In this document: one piece after another, positions 1 through 10,200 of the stretch
How the letters are laid out: each line of letters begins with the position of its first letter
Numbering within the stretch: position 1 is the stretch's first letter
Assembly: GCF_019599405.1 (NCBI RefSeq)
Contig: NZ_RKLQ01000002.1
Coordinates: 682,001-746,000, forward strand
Direction: 5' to 3'
Length of the DNA stretch: 64,000 bases
Source of the DNA: Haloarcula salinisoli
GTDB taxonomy: Archaea; Halobacteriota; Halobacteria; Halobacteriales; Haloarculaceae
The notes under the pieces: generated by a model
The model's database searches: none
Seen by the model: only the letters and a program-made list of their open reading frames with translations
What the model was told of the DNA's origin: nothing
Position numbers and translations under genes: made by a program

Positions 1-90
1 CAGCAGCAACTCTCGCCGGTAGCGATCCGACAGCGCTTCGAGCGCCTGACCTAACTTCGTATCCCTCTCTGGTTTTGGCACGTTCAACAC
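1..90 (-). CDS. N-terminal fragment of a probable HTH (DUF7344/ArsR-like) regulator, cut by the window edge
   Basis: Reading leftwards on the minus strand from a GTG at 90 (a second in-frame GTG is at 81) gives about 30 residues that continue past base 1 without a stop. The visible part contains ALEALSDRYRRELLL, which resembles the first helix of the haloarchaeal DUF7344 and ArsR-like winged-helix proteins (ALSDPxRRxLL). An in-frame TAG at about 116-118 closes the frame upstream, so the start must lie at 90 or 81. A weak AT-rich box (CTTAGG, about 114-120) lies at a fitting distance. Only the N-terminus is visible, so the family assignment is an inference. The 283 bases between this gene and uvrC show no other convincing gene. 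Confidence 0.5.
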   Translation of the reverse strand, partial: MLNVPKPERDTKLGQALEALSDRYRRELLL

Positions 91-373
91 AGATGGACTT
101 GCTCTGAAACGCCCCTAAGCGCTCCCAATGGCACACCATGCCGGTCTTGAGAAACTGGTGACAATATCGAATGCACATCTCGATTCCCGGGGCGCTGGCG
201 CCGCCGATAGGGGCTACCGACCTCGAAACCACGCGACGGGAGCTTGCGGGGCCGGGGCGGCTGTCTGGGTCGCCGCCGAACCCGATTTGATATCGCGAGA
301 TATGATTTATACCGCCCGTTAGCCGCCCCACAGCTATCCTATCGAATCAGCCGTCAAGAAGCCACTGTCCCCC

Positions 374-2107
374 TCAGAGCCGCGTCTGAATCGTCTCCGC
401 CGTGGCCGCGCCGACGCCGTCGACTTCAGTCAGTTCCCCGCGGTCGGCCGCGCGGATGCGCTCGACGCTGCCAAAGCGACGGAGCAGCGCCTTGCGCGTC
501 TCCGGCCCGATACCGGGGAGGTCGTCCAGCGGCGTCGACACCTCGTCGCGCAGCGTCTGGTGGTACTGGACGGCAAAGCGGTGGGCCTCGTCGCGCACCC
601 GCTGGAGGAGATGCAGGTGCGGGGCGTCGTCGTCCCAGTCGTACACCCGTTCCGGCGTTATCACGAGTTCCTCGTCCTTTGCGAGTGCAATAGCGGGCAC
701 GTCCCAGCCGGTCTCGGCCAGCGCGTCCCGGGCGGCCCCCAGCTGGCCGTCGCCGCCGTCGATGAGCAACAGGTCGGGGTCGGGCCTGTCGTCTCGCCCC
801 TGGAGTGCGCGTTCGGCCCGCCAGCGAACGAGCTCGCGCATATTGGCGTAATCGTCGTTGCGCTCGGTGAGCTTCTTGCGCCGGTAGCCGCTTGTGTCCG
901 GGTCACCACCGACGGCGAGGACGTTCGAGCCGACGGCACTCCGGCCCTGGGCGTGGCTCACGTCGAATCCCTCGATGCGTTCCGGTCGGGCGATGCCCAG
1001 CGCGTCGGCCAGCTCGCCGACGCCGTCCGCCCGCCCGCCGCGTTGCTGGGCGTTCTTCAGCGCCAGGTCGACCAGCGTCGCCTCCCGGCCGGCGCCAGGC
1101 ACCGCCAGCGTGACACCCTCCGCCTCGAGCCACCGCTCTATCTCCGGGTCGGCGGGGTCCTCGGAACAGAGAATTCTGCTCGGGAGCTCACGCTCGGCGT
1201 AGTACTGGGGGATGAAGGCCCGATAGACGCCCGCCGGCCCCTCGCCGTCCGGTGCGTCGAGGGTGTAGCGGTCGCGCTCGACCAGCTTCCCGCCCTCGGC
1301 GTGGAGCCGCGCGACGACGGCCCGGTCGCCCTCGATGACGGCCCCGAGGACGTCCGTCGTGGCCCCGCTCCCGGCGTCGCTGACGGCGGTGTCGCCCTCG
1401 CCGTGGAGCGCCTCGACGGCACCGAGCTTGTCCCGCAGGTTCGCGGCCCGCTCGAACTCCTGGTCCGACGAGGCCTGCTCCATCGCCCGACGGAGTGGGT
1501 CCGCGAGCACGCCGACCTCGCCCTCGAAAAAGCGCTTCGCGCTCTCGGCGTCGGCGGCGTACGCCGATTCCGTAATCTCCCCCGTACAGGGCGCGGTACA
1601 GATACCCATCTCGTAGTCGAGACAGGGCCGCTCGCGGTTCGAGTATTTGTGGTCCGAACAGCCCCGAAGCCCGTAGGTCTCCCGCAGGGCCTTCACGACC
1701 GTCTCGACCCGCCCCTTGTCGGTGAAGGGGCCATACACCGTCGCGCCGTCGTCGGGGTCGCGAGTCACCTCGATGCGCGGGACGGCGTGGTCGGTCAGCT
1801 GGACCAGCGGGTAGGACTTGTCGTCTTTCAGCCGGACGTTGTAGGGGGGCCGGTGGCGCTTGATGAGGTTGGCCTCCAGCAACAGCGCCTGGGTCTCCGT
1901 GTCGGTGACCGCGAAATCCACCACTGACGCCCGCTGGACCATCTTGGCGATGCGCCGGCTGCGAGGGTCGCCGTACGAGCGGACCCGCTCGCGCAGGGAG
2001 ACGGCTTTCCCGACGTAGAGGACCCGGCCGTCGTCGTCTTCGAACTGGTAGACGCCGGGCTCGTCAGGCAACTCGGTGGCCCGCCGGCGCACGCCCGCTC
2101 CGTCCAT
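374..2107 (-). CDS. uvrC: UvrABC system protein C (excinuclease ABC subunit C)
   Basis: UvrC makes the two incisions around a DNA lesion in bacterial-type nucleotide excision repair. The 577-residue product has every expected part: an N-terminal GIY-YIG nuclease (GVYQF at about 19, VLYVGKA at about 30), a cysteine set C-x11-C-x7-C-x3-C around residues 150-175 with the spacing of the Fe-S ligands known in bacterial UvrC, a UVR motif for UvrB binding near 205-235, an RNase-H-like C-terminal nuclease ([19 protein letters not shown]), and tandem helix-hairpin-helix motifs at the end. The length is near the usual 570-620. The start ATG at 2107 puts the GIY-YIG domain about 18 residues in, as in the family. 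No uvrA or uvrB is in the window. Haloarchaeal uvrABC genes are regarded as acquired from bacteria. Confidence 0.95.
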   Translation of the reverse strand: MDGAGVRRRATELPDEPGVYQFEDDDGRVLYVGKAVSLRERVRSYGDPRSRRIAKMVQRASVVDFAVTDTETQALLLEANLIKRHRPPYNVRLKDDKSYPLVQLTDHAVPRIEVTRDPDDGATVYGPFTDKGRVETVVKALRETYGLRGCSDHKYSNRERPCLDYEMGICTAPCTGEITESAYAADAESAKRFFEGEVGVLADPLRRAMEQASSDQEFERAANLRDKLGAVEALHGEGDTAVSDAGSGATTDVLGAVIEGDRAVVARLHAEGGKLVERDRYTLDAPDGEGPAGVYRAFIPQYYAERELPSRILCSEDPADPEIERWLEAEGVTLAVPGAGREATLVDLALKNAQQRGGRADGVGELADALGIARPERIEGFDVSHAQGRSAVGSNVLAVGGDPDTSGYRRKKLTERNDDYANMRELVRWRAERALQGRDDRPDPDLLLIDGGDGQLGAARDALAETGWDVPAIALAKDEELVITPERVYDWDDDAPHLHLLQRVRDEAHRFAVQYHQTLRDEVSTPLDDLPGIGPETRKALLRRFGSVERIRAADRGELTEVDGVGAATAETIQTRL

Positions 2108-2229
2108 CGGATGCCGGTAGGCGCTCGGCGGTGTTGAACGTCACGACACATACGGACCGCTGTCGTGAGTTACCTGTATGAACCGACCCGGGGGCGGTGC
2201 AATCCAGAAATACGCTCCGGGGAACCGTC

Positions 2230-3108
2230 TCAGCGGTCCTTGGGGTCTGATAGGTCGAGCGTGCCGTCTTCGGTCGCCCCCTCGCTCTCGGTGTCGTCCA
2301 TCGCCTCGAGCACGTTCTCGACTGCGTCCCCGTCGACGGGGACCGGTTCGGTCGATTCACTGCCCTCGACCGACGCCGAGGGCACCGGTTCTGGGTTGCG
2401 TGACTCACCGGCGCCCTGGCCCGTGGTCGCGGCTCCGTCACCGAAGTCGATGTTGTCACCGAGCGGGTCGTCGGTCTTCGTCTCGGTGACCTCCTCGCCG
2501 AAGCCGCCCGGCGTGGCCGCCGGGGCCGCCCCGCCGGGCTGGATGGCGGTCCGCAGACGGTCGAGGAGGGCGTCGTCCACGTCGTCGGTTGCCGGAAGCT
2601 CGATTTTGCCCTCGCCGGCGACCGAGACGACCAGTTGGTCCTCCCGACTCCAGACGTAGACGCCCAGCGCGACGGCGCTGAACGCAAGTGCCAGGCCGCC
2701 GAAGATACGGAGCAGTTCGTCGAACAGTGCGAACAGTTCGATGGCGGTCTGTATCAACCCCAGCAGTCCCCCGACACCGACGGCACCGGCGGCACCGGTG
2801 CCGCTATCCAGAGCGATACCCTCGGCGAAGTCGTCGAAGTTGAACGCGTACCCGAACGCCACCATCGTCAGCCCGACGATACCGGCTTTCAGACCCGGCA
2901 TGAGGAACTTCCGGTCACCGCTGGTGCGGCGCTCGACCGACTCCACGTTCGGCCGGTCGACCTGCCGGAAGTTCGCGCCCGGCTGTCCCGGGGTGAACAC
3001 GAGTAGCCGCTGGTTGGTTACGACCACGCCACCTGACCCGATTCTGACCTCCTCGCGTATCGACTCGTTGTTGTGGAGGAGGCTCCTCGCCTGTTCGACC
3101 CAGCTCAT
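2230..3108 (-). CDS. PH-domain-like membrane protein with acidic C-terminal tail
   Basis: The 292-residue product starts MSWVEQARSL. I chose this ATG because a longer frame upstream would run through the divergent promoter and overlap the next gene. Residues 10-60 (IREEVRIG..VVVTNQRLLVF..NFRQVDRPNVESVERRT) look like the bacterial/archaeal PH-like fold in which a lipid- or ligand-binding sheet carries a TNQRLL signature. Then come two or three hydrophobic segments (about 65-85, 100-125, 135-155), a short folded part (LVVSVAGEGKIELPATDD) and a roughly 110-residue Ser/Glu/Asp/Pro-rich tail that is probably disordered. The function is unknown; a membrane-associated scaffold is a guess. It is divergent from the zinc-ribbon membrane gene at 3188, which could be co-regulated. 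Confidence 0.7.
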   Translation of the reverse strand: MSWVEQARSLLHNNESIREEVRIGSGGVVVTNQRLLVFTPGQPGANFRQVDRPNVESVERRTSGDRKFLMPGLKAGIVGLTMVAFGYAFNFDDFAEGIALDSGTGAAGAVGVGGLLGLIQTAIELFALFDELLRIFGGLALAFSAVALGVYVWSREDQLVVSVAGEGKIELPATDDVDDALLDRLRTAIQPGGAAPAATPGGFGEEVTETKTDDPLGDNIDFGDGAATTGQGAGESRNPEPVPSASVEGSESTEPVPVDGDAVENVLEAMDDTESEGATEDGTLDLSDPKDR

Positions 3109-3187
3109 ACCCTTCTTTGTCTGGTCTTCGGTTATGAATGTAGCCCCGACCCCAACGGCTAACACAACCCCCTCCCGAACGTATCGT
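3109..3187. promoter_or_regulatory. Divergent promoter region
   Basis: The 79 bases between two divergent start codons hold an AT-rich box on each strand. On the minus strand CATTCATAA (3131-3140 in plus coordinates) is about 27 bases before the ATG at 3108. On the plus strand GGCTAACA (about 3157-3164) is about 27 bases before the ATG at 3188. Both positions fit leaderless or nearly leaderless haloarchaeal transcripts. Confidence 0.45.
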
Positions 3188-3667
3188 ATGGTCTCTGACC
3201 CCCGCTGCCCGGAGTGTGCCGGGAAGGTCAGCTCGACGGCGACGTGGTGTATGCACTGCGGCGAGGACTTCCCGAGCGCCGTGGACGCCGACAGCGGGCG
3301 GCCTGTCCAGGACCGTGCCACCGAGAACGCGGACTACGAGGAGTCGGTCGACGGCGGCAGCAGCGATGCCACGACGGTCGGCTTCCTCGTCGCCATCGTC
3401 GGGCTGGTGACACTCCCCTTCGCAACCCCGCCGAATATGCTGCTGTTTTACGCCGCTGCCGCCGTCGGCTCGGGCATCTACGCCGCCAGACAGGCCTCGC
3501 TGCGCGAGGCGGCCTCGAAGGGCGGCCTCGCGCTGGCCGTGGCCCCCCTGGTCCTCTGGACGCTCTCGCTCGTGGTGCCCGGCACCGGCGGCCTCTCGCT
3601 TGGCAGACTCGTGCCGGCGCTGGCCTACGCTATCGTGGTGTCGTCCATCGCCCGCGCTATCGACTGA
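3188..3667 (+). CDS. Zinc-ribbon membrane protein
   Basis: A 159-residue protein beginning MVSDPRCPECAGKV. The N-terminus holds a CxxC...CxxC zinc ribbon (CPEC at 7-10, CMHC at about 21-24), followed by a polar stretch and then three hydrophobic segments (about 60-80, 85-100, 115-155) containing FLVAIVGLVTL and LVLWTLSLVVPGTGGLSLG. Such small zinc-ribbon/transmembrane proteins are common in Halobacteria and have no known function. I use the ATG at 3188 because it starts directly before the ribbon and has an AT-rich box at the right distance; the frame stays open further upstream only by running antisense to the neighbouring gene. Confidence 0.7.
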   Translation: MVSDPRCPECAGKVSSTATWCMHCGEDFPSAVDADSGRPVQDRATENADYEESVDGGSSDATTVGFLVAIVGLVTLPFATPPNMLLFYAAAAVGSGIYAARQASLREAASKGGLALAVAPLVLWTLSLVVPGTGGLSLGRLVPALAYAIVVSSIARAID

Positions 3668-3803
3668 GACGGCCGAGTGAACGCTTTACCGGTGATTTCC
3701 GCTGCGGGTCCGGCAATGGCTTCCAGCTGACCGTCTGACGCGGTCACCGCCAGCGCCGTATCAAAACTACCATGCCGCCCCGCGCGAAACTGCCGCTAAC
3801 AAG

Positions 3804-4925
3804 GTGGCTCCCGTGACCAAGAAACAGGAATACACAGACGATTATACGGACAAGACACTGTATATCCCCGGCCCGACCGAAGTCCGCGAGGACGTAATCG
3901 ACGAGATGGCCCAGCCGATGTTCGGCCACCGGATGGACCGGATGACCGACCTCTATACGACCATCGTCGAGGACACCAAGGAGTTCCTCGGCACCGACAA
4001 CGAGGTCATCATCCTCACCGCCTCCGGCACCGAGTTCTGGGAGGCCTCGACGCTCAACCTCGTCGACGAGAACATCCTCGTCCCGACCTGTGGCAGCTTC
4101 AGCGAGCGCCACGCCAACGTCGCCGAACGGCTCGGCAAGGACGTCGACCGCCTCGAATACGACTGGGGCGAGGCTGTCAAACCCGAGGACATCCGCGAGG
4201 AACTCGAGGCAAGCGACAAACACTACGACGTCGTCGCCTGCGTGATGAACGAGAGTTCTACCGGCGTCCGCAACCCCGTCGAGGAGATCGGCGACATCGT
4301 CGACGAGTATCCCGACACCTACTTCGTCGTCGACGCGGTGTCGTGTCTCGGCGGCGACTACCTCGATATCGACGAACACGGTATCGACGTCATCTTCGCG
4401 TCGACCCAGAAGGCCTTCGCCATGCCGCCCGGCCTGGCCGTCTGTGTCGTCAGCGACGAGGCCTACGACCGCGAGCTCGAACGGGACCAGGCCTCGTGGT
4501 ACGGCGGCTTCCAGCGCTGTCTGGACTACTACGACCGGAAGGGCCAGACTCACTCCACGCCCGCGATTCCGGTCATGCTGGCCTACCGCAAGCAGATGAA
4601 GTACATGCTCGAAGAGGGCCACGAGGGCCGCGACCAGCGCCACAAAGAGATGATGGAGTACGTCCACGAGTGGGCCGACGAGCACTTCGCGATGTTCCCC
4701 GAGGACGGCTACGAGTCCCAGACCGTCGCCTGCATCGAGAACACGCAGGGTATCGACGTCGCCGAGACCATCGAAGAAGTCTCCGAGGAGTACGACATGG
4801 TGTTCTCGAACGGCTACGGCTCCCAGCTGGGCGAGCAGACGTTCCGTATCGGCCACATGGGCGAACACACCGTCGAGTCCATCACGGAGCTCACCGACGC
4901 CATCGAAGAGGTCGCGGACCTGTAG
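3804..4925 (+). CDS. Class V PLP-dependent aminotransferase (alanine-glyoxylate / serine-pyruvate type)
   Basis: A 373-residue enzyme of the PLP-dependent class V family that moves an amino group between small amino and keto acids in the cytoplasm. Visible marks are YIPGPTEVRE at the N-terminus, the substrate-loop FGHRM, VVDAVSCLGG with the cofactor-ring aspartate, and the Schiff-base lysine in STQKAFAMPPGLA (Lys203 from this start). Near the end is an Arg in QTFRIGHMGE, the usual carboxylate-binding position. Two GTG starts are possible, 3804 and 3813; the second gives MTKKQEYTDDY, which I think equally likely. Substrate choice (alanine, serine or ureidoglycine with glyoxylate) cannot be read from sequence. 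It stands alone, with no glyoxylate- or serine-pathway gene beside it. Confidence 0.9.
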   Translation: MAPVTKKQEYTDDYTDKTLYIPGPTEVREDVIDEMAQPMFGHRMDRMTDLYTTIVEDTKEFLGTDNEVIILTASGTEFWEASTLNLVDENILVPTCGSFSERHANVAERLGKDVDRLEYDWGEAVKPEDIREELEASDKHYDVVACVMNESSTGVRNPVEEIGDIVDEYPDTYFVVDAVSCLGGDYLDIDEHGIDVIFASTQKAFAMPPGLAVCVVSDEAYDRELERDQASWYGGFQRCLDYYDRKGQTHSTPAIPVMLAYRKQMKYMLEEGHEGRDQRHKEMMEYVHEWADEHFAMFPEDGYESQTVACIENTQGIDVAETIEEVSEEYDMVFSNGYGSQLGEQTFRIGHMGEHTVESITELTDAIEEVADL

Positions 4926-5008
4926 CTGGCGCGACCACCCCGATTTCTACCTGCCTGTCCCGACCGACGGACCCTACCTTGATGTGACCGGTCTGTCTAC
5001 ACCGGGCC

Positions 5009-5581
5009 ATGCCCTCCACCGCCCGCACAGCCGCCGTCACGGCTGTGGCGTTCGTCCTCGGTATGGCCGCCGTCAGCTCCGGCGCGATATACGCGCTCCC
5101 GCTGGTCAGCGACGGCACCGGCCCGACCGACATCGAAATCACAGACCTCGAACGCCTCGACGCGGGCTGTCGCGAGGACGTGGCCACCTACGCCAGTAGC
5201 CGGAACGGGCCCAACGGGACCTACGAGCGGACGTCGTTCGTCGAGACCGGCACGCGGGACGCGAACCTCTCGGCGTGGGCCGAACGGACCTCGCCGGTGG
5301 GCGCGGACTACAGCACGTTCCGCGTCAACGTCGAGAGCGACCGGACGGGGCCGGCAAACGAGACCTGCGAAGTGGGCGTGCAGTACCGCCTCGAATACCG
5401 GACCAGTGGCGGCACCGACGACGGCCTCGTCCCGGACGCGAGCGGCCACAGCATAACCCACGTCGAGAACGGCCGGTTCGCCGGCTGTAGCTCGGTCGGC
5501 GGTGGCCGCTGGGCGGACGCCGGCTGTCCGCACAGCGCCGAGGACCGTCCCGCTCGGACGTGGGCCAACGCGACCGGCTAA
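5009..5581 (+). CDS. Secreted or membrane-anchored protein of unknown function
   Basis: A 190-residue protein. Residues 8-30 (AVTAVAFVLGMAAVSSGAIYAL) form one hydrophobic signal or anchor segment. The rest is hydrophilic and acidic, with several Asn-x-Ser/Thr sequons (NGTY, NLSA, NETC, NATG) that could be N-glycosylated outside the cell. It contains four cysteines (CREDV, CEVGV, CSSVG, CPHSA) spaced through the exported part, so disulfides are possible. I do not recognise a family. It follows the aminotransferase by about 80 bases on the same strand and may have its own promoter. Confidence 0.65.
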   Translation: MPSTARTAAVTAVAFVLGMAAVSSGAIYALPLVSDGTGPTDIEITDLERLDAGCREDVATYASSRNGPNGTYERTSFVETGTRDANLSAWAERTSPVGADYSTFRVNVESDRTGPANETCEVGVQYRLEYRTSGGTDDGLVPDASGHSITHVENGRFAGCSSVGGGRWADAGCPHSAEDRPARTWANATG

Positions 5582-5679
5582 CCGGTGGACGTGGAACACC
5601 ACCACGCGACCACGAGCGCGATGACAAAGCTCAGCCCGGCGATGTCCTCGCCGTCGGTACTGATTCTGTTGAGAAGCAC
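5578..5679 (-). CDS. Possible tiny single-span membrane peptide
   Basis: On the minus strand a GTG at 5679 opens a 33-codon frame ending in TAG at 5578-5580, overlapping the stop of the convergent secreted gene. The peptide has a polar start (NRISTDGED) followed by a hydrophobic stretch GLSFVIALVVAWW and a short tail. The pattern of charged N-terminus plus one membrane span looks protein-like, but length, start codon and the absence of a clear promoter make this weak. The rest of 5582-5809 shows nothing I can name. Confidence 0.2.
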   Translation of the reverse strand: MLLNRISTDGEDIAGLSFVIALVVAWWCSTSTG

Positions 5680-5809
5680 GACCAGTCGCTCTTGTGCGAA
5701 ACTGCGGACACACGACGGCCATCGACGTCTGTGACGCTCGACACGTGGTGAGGTTCCGGCCCCTGACAGCCTCGGGCAACGAACCGACAGACGGCCGGGA
5801 AAGAGTCTC

Positions 5810-7261
5810 TCAGTTACTGAAACTGAGTGTCGCCACGGCCCGCCGTTCGAACGCCTCAGCGGACAGTTCCCCGTCTTTGAACTGCTCCATCCACTCGCTA
5901 CGAATCTCCCACGTCGCCACCGTCAGGTCCCCGTCGACGATTGTCGCCTCCAGGCGCTGCGTTCGGACATCGTCGTTGTCGGCCGAGGCGTAGCCGCGTG
6001 CGACCTCCCTGACTTCGTCACCGAGCTCTTTGTTGCCTATCTTCTCCGTCGAATAGGTGAGAGTGCACTTGTCGGGGGCCGCGTGGAAGCTGTGTACTTC
6101 GATGTCTGCCTCGCCGTAGCCGTCGCCGGTGTCGGCACTCGCGGTCGTCCCGGACTCAGTCTGTGAACCACCGCTGACGATCTCGGCAATCGACCCCTCG
6201 ACAATCGGCTGGTCGGTCACGTTCCGTCGGACGGTTATCATCCCGACGCCGACGGCGAGTAGTAACAGTGCGCTGAGACCGACCCCGACGGCGGTGTTCG
6301 AATCGTTCTCGGTATCCGAGGCTGCCGTTCCGTTGTCGGTCTCGGTGGCAGACACCTCGTCAGTCGCGGGCTCGTCGGCGGGTTCGGGCGTCGGTCCGCC
6401 AGCCGTCTCGGTCGGTTCACTCGCGGTCGTTTCGTCCGACTCCTCCGCTGTCGTGTTCGACTCGGCGTCGGAGCTACTGTTGTCCGGCGCACTGCTCGTA
6501 TTGCCGTCGTCGCCGGAGAGGGTATCAGTCTCGTCGCTGTCGCTATCGATACTGCCGCTGTCGCTTGTGTCGTCGCCGGTGTCGTCGCTACTGCTGTCGC
6601 CGCTATCGCCACCGCCGCTGTAGTCGTCGCCACCGTCACTCCCGTCGCCACCGTCGCTGCCGTCGCCACCGTCGCTACCATCGCCACCGTCACTACCGTC
6701 GCCACCGTCGCTACCATCGCCACCGTCACTACCGTCGTCACCATCGCTGCCGTCGCCACCGTCACTACCGTCGTCACCATCGCTGCCGTCGCCACCGTCA
6801 CTACCGTCGTCACCATCGCTGCCGTCGCTGCCATCGCCACCGTCGCTCTCGACGGTCACCTCCTTGGCTGCGCTGTCCCGTACACCCTTTTTATCCGAGG
6901 TCGTGGACGTTATTTCGACAGTCCCGTTCGCCGCGTTCTCCGGCACTGAGACCGTGAGTGTGGGTTCTCGGGTTTCCCCAGGCTCGGTCGACAGGAAGAG
7001 CCACTCGGTGTCCGAGTCCTGCCAGTACCCACCGTCGTCGGTCCGGTCGACTATCTCCCAGCCGTCGGGCAGGGTCGCGTTCAGCGTGTAGGCGCTATCG
7101 TTTTCGCCGGTGTTGGTCAGCGTGAACGTGTACGTGACGTTCTCACCGGGCTGGACCTCGGAGGGTCCGTCTACCGACGTCGTCGCCGGGTCGGCTATCG
7201 CCGGTGCCGCAAGCACCGCGAGGAGGGTCACGACGGCGACACCGAGCAGGGTGCGGTTCAT
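5810..7261 (-). CDS. Surface membrane protein with Ser-Asp-Gly repeat stalk
   Basis: A 483-residue protein. A signal peptide (MNRTLLGVAVVTLLAVLAAPAIA) is followed by an Ig-like NEW3/DUF11-type domain (about 30-135; PGENVTYTFTLTNTGEND), an SDG/GGD repeat stalk (about 140-215), a Ser/Thr/Glu-rich linker (215-320), one transmembrane segment (about 323-343, VGLSALLLLAVGVGMITV) and a roughly 130-residue domain that would be cytoplasmic (FHAAPDKCTLTYS through ATLSFSN). This outside-stalk-inside layout suggests a surface sensor or anchoring protein. Its ATG overlaps the TGA of the upstream G8 gene (ATGA at 7258-7261), so the two are translationally coupled and probably act together at the surface. 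The cytoplasmic domain is not recognised. Confidence 0.75.
   Translation of the reverse strand: MNRTLLGVAVVTLLAVLAAPAIADPATTSVDGPSEVQPGENVTYTFTLTNTGENDSAYTLNATLPDGWEIVDRTDDGGYWQDSDTEWLFLSTEPGETREPTLTVSVPENAANGTVEITSTTSDKKGVRDSAAKEVTVESDGGDGSDGSDGDDGSDGGDGSDGDDGSDGGDGSDGDDGSDGGDGSDGGDGSDGGDGSDGGDGSDGGDGSDGGDDYSGGGDSGDSSSDDTGDDTSDSGSIDSDSDETDTLSGDDGNTSSAPDNSSSDAESNTTAEESDETTASEPTETAGGPTPEPADEPATDEVSATETDNGTAASDTENDSNTAVGVGLSALLLLAVGVGMITVRRNVTDQPIVEGSIAEIVSGGSQTESGTTASADTGDGYGEADIEVHSFHAAPDKCTLTYSTEKIGNKELGDEVREVARGYASADNDDVRTQRLEATIVDGDLTVATWEIRSEWMEQFKDGELSAEAFERRAVATLSFSN
6625..6847 (-). repeat. In-frame Ser-Asp-Gly coding repeat
   Basis: About 220 bases of near-identical 15- and 30-base units (CCACCGTCACTACCGTCGT and variants on the plus strand) encode GSDGGD/GSDGDD repeats in the surface protein. 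The copies are nearly identical at DNA level, so copy number probably changes by slippage or recombination. Confidence 0.85.
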
Positions 7262-10200
7262 TCGTCTCCCCCGCCCTGCCAGCTCTCGACGAGATCCAGT
7301 ATCTTCTGGTCATCGATTATCTCGCCGCCGATGCCGGGGACCGGCTCCTCGTCCTGCCAGTACTCGACTGCGTCCAGTATCTCGCTGTCGTCCATCTTGC
7401 CGTCGTCGTCTTCGTCGAAGGCCTCGGAGACCGACTGGGAGCCCTCGACGGTTATCGTCCCCTGCATGTGGCTCTGATGGGGCTGGCAGTGGTACTCGTA
7501 GGTGCCCTCGACGTCGAACGTGTGCGTGAGCGTGTGGCCCTCGCTCTGGGTGCTGTCGACGCCGCTCCAGGAGGCGTCGTCGGGCTGGCTGTCGACCGTG
7601 ACAGTATGCCCGCCGGCGTCCCAGGTGAACGTGACAGTCGTGCCTGGCTCGACGGTCAGGTCGGCCGGCGAGAACTCGTGGTTTCCGTCGGGCGCGACGG
7701 TGACTGTTTTGTCCGCGTCCGAGTCGCCGCCGTCGTCCGAGTTACCGAGCGTCGACGGGTCGACTTCCTCGCCGTCGATCGTGACTTTGACCGGGATATC
7801 CTTCTCGAGGGACCAGCTGGTAATTTCGCCCTCGTAGAGGTAACTGTCCTTACCGGCAACGATCTGTCCCGAAACAGTGTTCCCCTCGACATCGTCGGGA
7901 CCGCCCGCGTGCTCGCCTTTTTCCACCGCTCCGCTAACGGAGAACTCGTAGTCCGATACCTGGTCATCGAGCCCATCGATGACTATCTCGTGGCGCTCAG
8001 TGCTCCCGTCACCGAGCGTCGACGGGTCGACTTCCTCACCGTCGATTGTAATTTTGATGGGGATGTCTTTATCCAGCGACCAGCCGGTGATCTCGCCATC
8101 GTAGTGATAGTTGTCCTGTTCGCCGCCGATCTCTGCCGACACAGTGTCCTCTTCGATGGAATCTATGACGCTAGCGTCCTCGCCCTTTTTGATCTCTCCA
8201 CTGACAGAGAGCTCGTAATCGGCGTGCTGGTCGTCGAGCCCGTTGATGACTATCTCGTGGGGCTCACCGACAGTGACCTCTTTCGTGGTTTCGATGGTGT
8301 CGCCCGCGTCGTCGGTCACGGTCAGCGTTACGTCGTAGTATCCCGCCTCGTCGAAGGTGTGCTCGACGGTCTCGCCGCTGGCAGTCGCACCGTCGCCAAA
8401 CGCCCACTCGTAGCTGGTGATCGAGCCATCCGTGAGGCTCGACCCGCTCGCGTCGAACGACACTGTCGTCCCGCTCTCGTTCGTGGTCGCAAACCCTAGG
8501 TTACCGAGTGTCGACTGGTCGACTTCCTCGCCGTCGATCGTGATTTCGAGCGGGACGTCCTTCTCGAGGGACCACCTGGTAATTTCACCCGTGTAGTGAT
8601 AGTTGTCCTGTCCGCCGCCGATCTCTCCCGTTGCCGTACTCCCCTCGACAGTGTCCTGCCCGCTCGCGTACTCGCCCTTTTCCAGCGTGCCACTGACGGA
8701 GAGCTCGTACTCCGAGCCCTTGTCGTCGAGCCCGTTGATCAGTATCTCGTGAGTCTCACCGGCAGCGACTTCGGTCGTGGTTTCGCCAGTGTTCCCCGCG
8801 TCGTCGGTCACTGTCAACGTCACATCGTAGAACCCACTGGTGTCGTAGCTATGTTCGACAGTCTTCCCGCTCCCGGTGGTGCCGTCGCCAAACGCCCACT
8901 CGTAGCTGGTAATCGAGTCCGACGGGGTCGACGGGCTCGCGTCGAAGGTGACGGGCTCACTGGCGGTGTCCGTCGACTGGTGGTCGAACGCTGCAACCGG
9001 GCCCTGCCCTTCGGGCGGTTCCTCGGTGACAGTCATCATCGCAGGCGTGTCCATCCACCTGAATTCGTATTCGCCTGAAACCCTGTGTGTCGCGCTGTTC
9101 CCATCCCACGCTGCTGCCTCCGGCTGGGATTTGACATCGGCGGAACTCCACCAGAAGTCGACTTTCGTTCCCGGATGGACGGTCAGGTCGGCCACATAGT
9201 CGGCCCCATAGTCTACAAGACTACGGAGTACCGTACGGTTCTCGAAGACGATGTTATGCTGGTTGTTGTAGAAGCTAACGTCGTCGACATCTTCTTCGTT
9301 CGCGTTGAGGCACACCTGAACGCCGACGTTCAGCCCCTCCATGACGCCGCCGTAGACCCCGACTGGATCCTCGGCCTGGTAGTTCCGGCGGATACCGTGG
9401 CCGTGATACCCGTCGGGGCCGTGACCGCTTTCGCCGTCGACGTTACAGAACTGCGGATTTTCGACACGGAGGTCTGAGCCATACCGGTTTGCTATCATGC
9501 AGTTGCCATATGAACCCATGAAGTACGGGGCCCCTGCGGGGTAGTGCCAGGTCGAGGTGTTGATCCTCGGTCCGATGTTGTACACGGTGAACGTCTCGAC
9601 AACTGACTCGCTTCTCGGACGGGAAAAGCCGTAATCGAAGCCACCAGAGGCGGCAAAGGCCGTATTGTTGCTGAACGATTTCAGCGGGAGGAATCTCGGA
9701 CTGATCGTGTAGGCGGTATCAACGAGCCCATCCTCTTTGGCTAATTCCCCGGGCATCTTGCCATCCAGGGGCTCGTTCCAGAGTGCGAAGGCGTACCCGT
9801 CGTGGCCAGCTGCGACACAGTCGTCGACTGCCACGGCCGGCCCCTGGAGCCAGAACCCTTCACCTTCGTGGCCGAAATCGACCTCTTCTGTCGGGGCCCG
9901 GCCCATTAGATTCAGGTCGTTGTATGTTTCCTTGACATTCCGAGAGCCTTCCGACCGGAGCGCGAAACAGCGCTCGAACGAGCCACGCTCCTTGCCGGCC
10001 TCGGCGACGAACCCGGAGCCGAAGACGTCGTAGGTGATAGAGTCGCGCACGTTCGCGTGCGAACTGTGATTGACGACGCCCCACCCGGGGGAGTGCTGGA
10101 CGACGACGCCGGTTACCTCGTGTGGATCTTCACCGACGCCAGTCTGGTGGAAGTGAAGCCCGTATCGCGCGACGATGTTCGGTTCGCTGGGTTCTTCGGT

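Noticed and set aside
128-322. 64-codon frame near the left edge
   Set aside because: Composition and lack of any motif; no promoter at the right distance. The area is probably only the upstream region of the HTH gene and the end of uvrC.
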